From: Thermoplasmata archaeon
GTDB lineage: Archaea; Thermoplasmatota; Thermoplasmata; Thermoplasmatales; Thermoplasmataceae
NCBI GenBank assembly: GCA_021806355.1
Contig: JAJZXT010000057.1
Span: forward strand, 1-8,144
DNA length: 8,144 nt
Reading direction: 5' to 3'
Part shown: piece by piece, positions 6,387 through 8,144 of the stretch
How positions within the stretch are numbered: position 1 is the stretch's first letter
How the letters are laid out: each line of letters begins with the position of its first letter
Position numbers and translations under genes: made by a program
The notes under the pieces: model-generated
What the model saw: only the letters and a program-made list of their open reading frames with translations
Told to the model about the DNA's origin: nothing
The model's database searches: none

Positions 6387-6396
6387 CTATTAATAC
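6387..6396 (+). promoter_or_regulatory. Possible TATA box of the signal peptidase gene
   Basis: CTATTAATAC is the best TATA-like element upstream of ATG 6439. It would start transcription near 6416-6420 and leave a leader of about 20 bases. That leader has no clear Shine-Dalgarno sequence. ATAAATC at 6381-6387 is an alternative. Confidence 0.3.
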
Positions 6397-6438
6397 ATGA
6401 TTCTTTTTGAACAGAGTTAAGATTTGGGTCGTCATAAG

Positions 6439-7254
6439 ATGGAGAAAACAAAGCCAGCGAATGTAAAACTTCACAAAAATCCTTATTTTCTAATTGCCAT
6501 AGTGCTAATCCTCATATTTCTCTCGATTACAATTTATTCTGGTGAATGGCCCCCAGTATCCGTAGTAGAGTCTTCAAGTATGGAGCATTCTGCATACTGG
6601 ACGCCTGGAGTTATAAACACAGGTGACATGGTCTTTGTAAAGAGGGTTACATCGGTAAATAATGTTGTAACATATGTGCAGGGAAGAGAAAATGGATATT
6701 CCACATATGGGGAATACGGAAATGTGATTTTATACAGGAGCCCGGGTGGCTCAATAATTATTCACAGGGCAATAATGTATATCAGTTGGTCAAACAACAA
6801 TCTGATTGTTAAGGGTTACAATAATCAGAGCTGGATTGAGAAGATAGGAACCTGCGTTGTCATCCGTGATATGGGGTTCTCGCATAGAAATTTCTCAATA
6901 AATGTAGCCAATTTCAAAGGGATATCTGGTTTTATCACAATGGGAGATAATAATTTGGCATCGCAATTCGTCAAATATAACGCAAAATATCATTCATACG
7001 AGGCAGCCGATCAGACCATATTTAATTACCCCCCAGTAAACATCTCTAATGTGGTTGGAATAGCGTTTGGACAGATACCATGGTTGGGTCTTATAAAACT
7101 TAATATTTTAGGGTTGGAGCATCAGTGGCCAACCTCGTCGGATGTTGCCAAGAATAGTTATCTATACCTTGGTTTGACGATAATGCTAATGATAACAGTT
7201 ATTATTCTCCCATACGATAAAATATTTAAAAGGATCAGAGGTTCGAAGAGGTAA
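6439..7254 (+). CDS. Signal peptidase I, archaeal/eukaryotic Ser-His type (S26B), enlarged
   Basis: This 271-residue membrane enzyme should cut signal peptides from exported proteins at the outer face of the membrane. Counting from ATG 6439: a membrane helix at about 14-35 (PYFLIAIVLILIFLSITIYS); the nucleophile Ser47 in VESSSMEH; the general-base His109 in IIIHRAIM (His rather than bacterial Lys); Asp170 in ITMGDNN; the closing family strand NVVGIAFGQIPWLG (about 204-217); and a second membrane helix at about 240-260. In typical archaeal and eukaryotic enzymes a second Asp follows GDNN six residues after the first; here that position is Gln176, and the next Asp is 191 in EAADQ, after about 15 extra residues. 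The protein is also longer than many Sec11-type enzymes. A TTG at 6424 would add five residues; ATG 6439 is preferred. Confidence 0.92.
   Translation: MEKTKPANVKLHKNPYFLIAIVLILIFLSITIYSGEWPPVSVVESSSMEHSAYWTPGVINTGDMVFVKRVTSVNNVVTYVQGRENGYSTYGEYGNVILYRSPGGSIIIHRAIMYISWSNNNLIVKGYNNQSWIEKIGTCVVIRDMGFSHRNFSINVANFKGISGFITMGDNNLASQFVKYNAKYHSYEAADQTIFNYPPVNISNVVGIAFGQIPWLGLIKLNILGLEHQWPTSSDVAKNSYLYLGLTIMLMITVIILPYDKIFKRIRGSKR
7217..7233 (-). terminator. T-rich terminator of the GHMP kinase gene, inside the signal peptidase 3' end
   Basis: Directly after the minus-strand stop at 7235 the minus strand reads CCTTTTAAATATTTTAT. Two T4 runs close together could end transcription. They lie within the last codons of the convergent signal peptidase gene. 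Confidence 0.3.
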
Positions 7255-8144
7255 TCTGTGCTCCGCCAGATACCGTTAAATTCGATATCCTTGACTTTTC
7301 ATTTTCCAGTTTCTTGATTATAAGTTCAACGTCATTCTTCTTTGCCGCAATGAATACACTATTTCCACCGGTTACTATGTAAGTGCACCATACATTACGC
7401 TTTATTTTCAAGACTTCTTCCATAAATTCTCGCATATCCGGAGTTATAATTGTTACACCGGATTTTTCAACCAACGAATGATATTCTTCAGTATCCCTGT
7501 GGGCAACCTCAAAGATACTTTCTATATCTTTTTTACGAGCCAGTTCCTGCAGTCTTTGGATTTTTATGGATGTTGATTTAACTCTTTCTGGATACTCCTT
7601 AAGATTCTTGATATTAAAATGTATATCGTCTGATGGCTTTCGCTCGTGAAAAAAGGTGAATGCCAGTATTCGGTAGTTGTTGAAATCGGATGCACCAAGT
7701 ACTGACTGTGTTATTGTCTTTCCCTCTGAAACGGTAGTTATTGTCAGGCCCCCATAAATGCTTCTGCCAACGCTCTCTGAAATTCGCCTGATATTGTTTT
7801 CCAAACTCTGTTTATCCTCTTCTGGCAAAAGATATTCAATGCATTTTCCTAAAGCAGCAGCCCCTGCATCTGAACTTCCACTCAAAATATTTTCATTCCT
7901 TGAATCAAAATAAATATATTTTTTTCCGTATTTACTTCTAAGTTTACCAGAATAAAGTTCCAAAATAGAAACAGGAGATCTTGAAGCCATTTCAAGGGTA
8001 TTCCCATTGAATTTGTTTTGTCCCTCCTTGTCAGATAAATAGATTCTGGTTCTTGCCACTGATTCCATTCCTGACATTGTATATGCTATTCCAGCTGAGT
8101 TGTGCAATGGTATCCTTTGATCCCTGTCACTCAACCCCCCTAGA
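7235..8144 (-). CDS. Probable mevalonate 3-kinase, GHMP family (5' end beyond the window)
   Basis: Mevalonate 3-kinase uses ATP to make mevalonate 3-phosphate in the Thermoplasmatales route to membrane isoprenoids. It descends from diphosphomevalonate decarboxylase (MDD), whose plan is visible: LGGLSDRDQRIPLHNSAG matches MDD's KYWGKRD...LPLNSS start; SGSSDAGAAALG (85-96, counted from the TTG at 8134) is the GHMP ATP loop; SESVGRSIYGG matches MDD GSGSxxRSxxGG, with Glu120 replacing Gly; and TYIVTGGNSVFI matches MDD xYTFDAGPN, with Thr255 replacing the catalytic Asp. From memory, Ta1305 of T. acidophilum has Ser105, Glu140 and Thr275 there, a constant shift of 20. The frame continues through TTG 8134 to the edge, so that TTG is not the start; about 17 residues are probably missing. 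Mevalonate 3,5-bisphosphate decarboxylase is the main alternative. It overlaps the signal peptidase gene by 20 bases, tail to tail. Confidence 0.75.
   Translation of the reverse strand, partial: LGGLSDRDQRIPLHNSAGIAYTMSGMESVARTRIYLSDKEGQNKFNGNTLEMASRSPVSILELYSGKLRSKYGKKYIYFDSRNENILSGSSDAGAAALGKCIEYLLPEEDKQSLENNIRRISESVGRSIYGGLTITTVSEGKTITQSVLGASDFNNYRILAFTFFHERKPSDDIHFNIKNLKEYPERVKSTSIKIQRLQELARKKDIESIFEVAHRDTEEYHSLVEKSGVTIITPDMREFMEEVLKIKRNVWCTYIVTGGNSVFIAAKKNDVELIIKKLENEKSRISNLTVSGGAQITSSNL

Noticed and set aside
6280..6474. 64-residue minus-strand open frame overlapping Sec61-beta
   Set aside because: It lies in another frame across the Sec61-beta start, its promoter and the signal peptidase start; the Sec61-beta reading is unmistakable.
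8132..8134. TTG as the true start of the GHMP kinase
   Set aside because: The in-frame codons upstream to the window edge still match the MDD-family N-terminus (LGG before LSDRD), so the gene begins outside.
1..8144. CRISPR array, toxin-antitoxin pair or defence system
   Set aside because: No regularly spaced repeats and no such gene families are present; the only nuclease-type gene is the IS-borne tnpB fragment.

Overview
The window looks like a piece of a chromosome from an acid-living, wall-less archaeon of the Thermoplasmatales (Thermoplasma / Ferroplasma / Picrophilus relatives). The reasons are: a Sec61-beta subunit and a Ser-His signal peptidase of the archaeal/eukaryotic type; TATA boxes about 26 bases before start codons with no leader; a very large secreted sedolisin-type acid protease poor in charged residues; and a GHMP-family protein carrying the substitutions of mevalonate 3-kinase, an enzyme of the Thermoplasmatales version of the mevalonate pathway. 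The genus cannot be fixed from the sequence alone.

Layout. Bases 1-768 are the left part of an IS200/IS605 insertion sequence read on the minus strand: tnpA (286-684), the 5' part of tnpB overlapping it by 4 bases and running off the window, and a subterminal hairpin (730-754). Next to it is a 307-residue gene of unknown function (849-1772, plus strand) whose two halves look like copies of one fold. After a roughly 400-base non-coding stretch comes the minus-strand sedolisin gene (2169-5471; 1100 residues): signal peptide, pro-domain, S53 catalytic domain and two tandem C-terminal modules that share a 95-bp perfect DNA repeat. Its promoter faces a second long non-coding stretch (about 5505-5894).

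Bases 5895-7254 form a compact group: a small winged-helix protein (plus), the 53-residue Sec61-beta subunit (minus, 6161-6322), and a signal peptidase I (plus, 6439-7254) divergent from Sec61-beta. The winged-helix and Sec61-beta genes overlap tail to tail by 4 bases. The signal peptidase overlaps the last gene tail to tail by 20 bases. That last gene (minus, 7235 to beyond 8144) is the probable mevalonate 3-kinase; its first codons lie outside the window.

How the genes relate. Sec61-beta (translocon), signal peptidase (removal of signal peptides) and the sedolisin (a secreted client) belong to the same export route, although they are transcribed separately. The lipid-pathway kinase and the unknown gene have no visible functional link to them. 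The most interesting points are the signal peptidase lacking the second motif aspartate at its usual spacing, the near-perfect palindrome between the Sec61-beta TATA box and its start codon, the internally duplicated unknown protein, the recently homogenised repeats in the sedolisin, and the active-site signature that separates mevalonate 3-kinase from diphosphomevalonate decarboxylase. I found no clear previously undescribed defence or mobile system.
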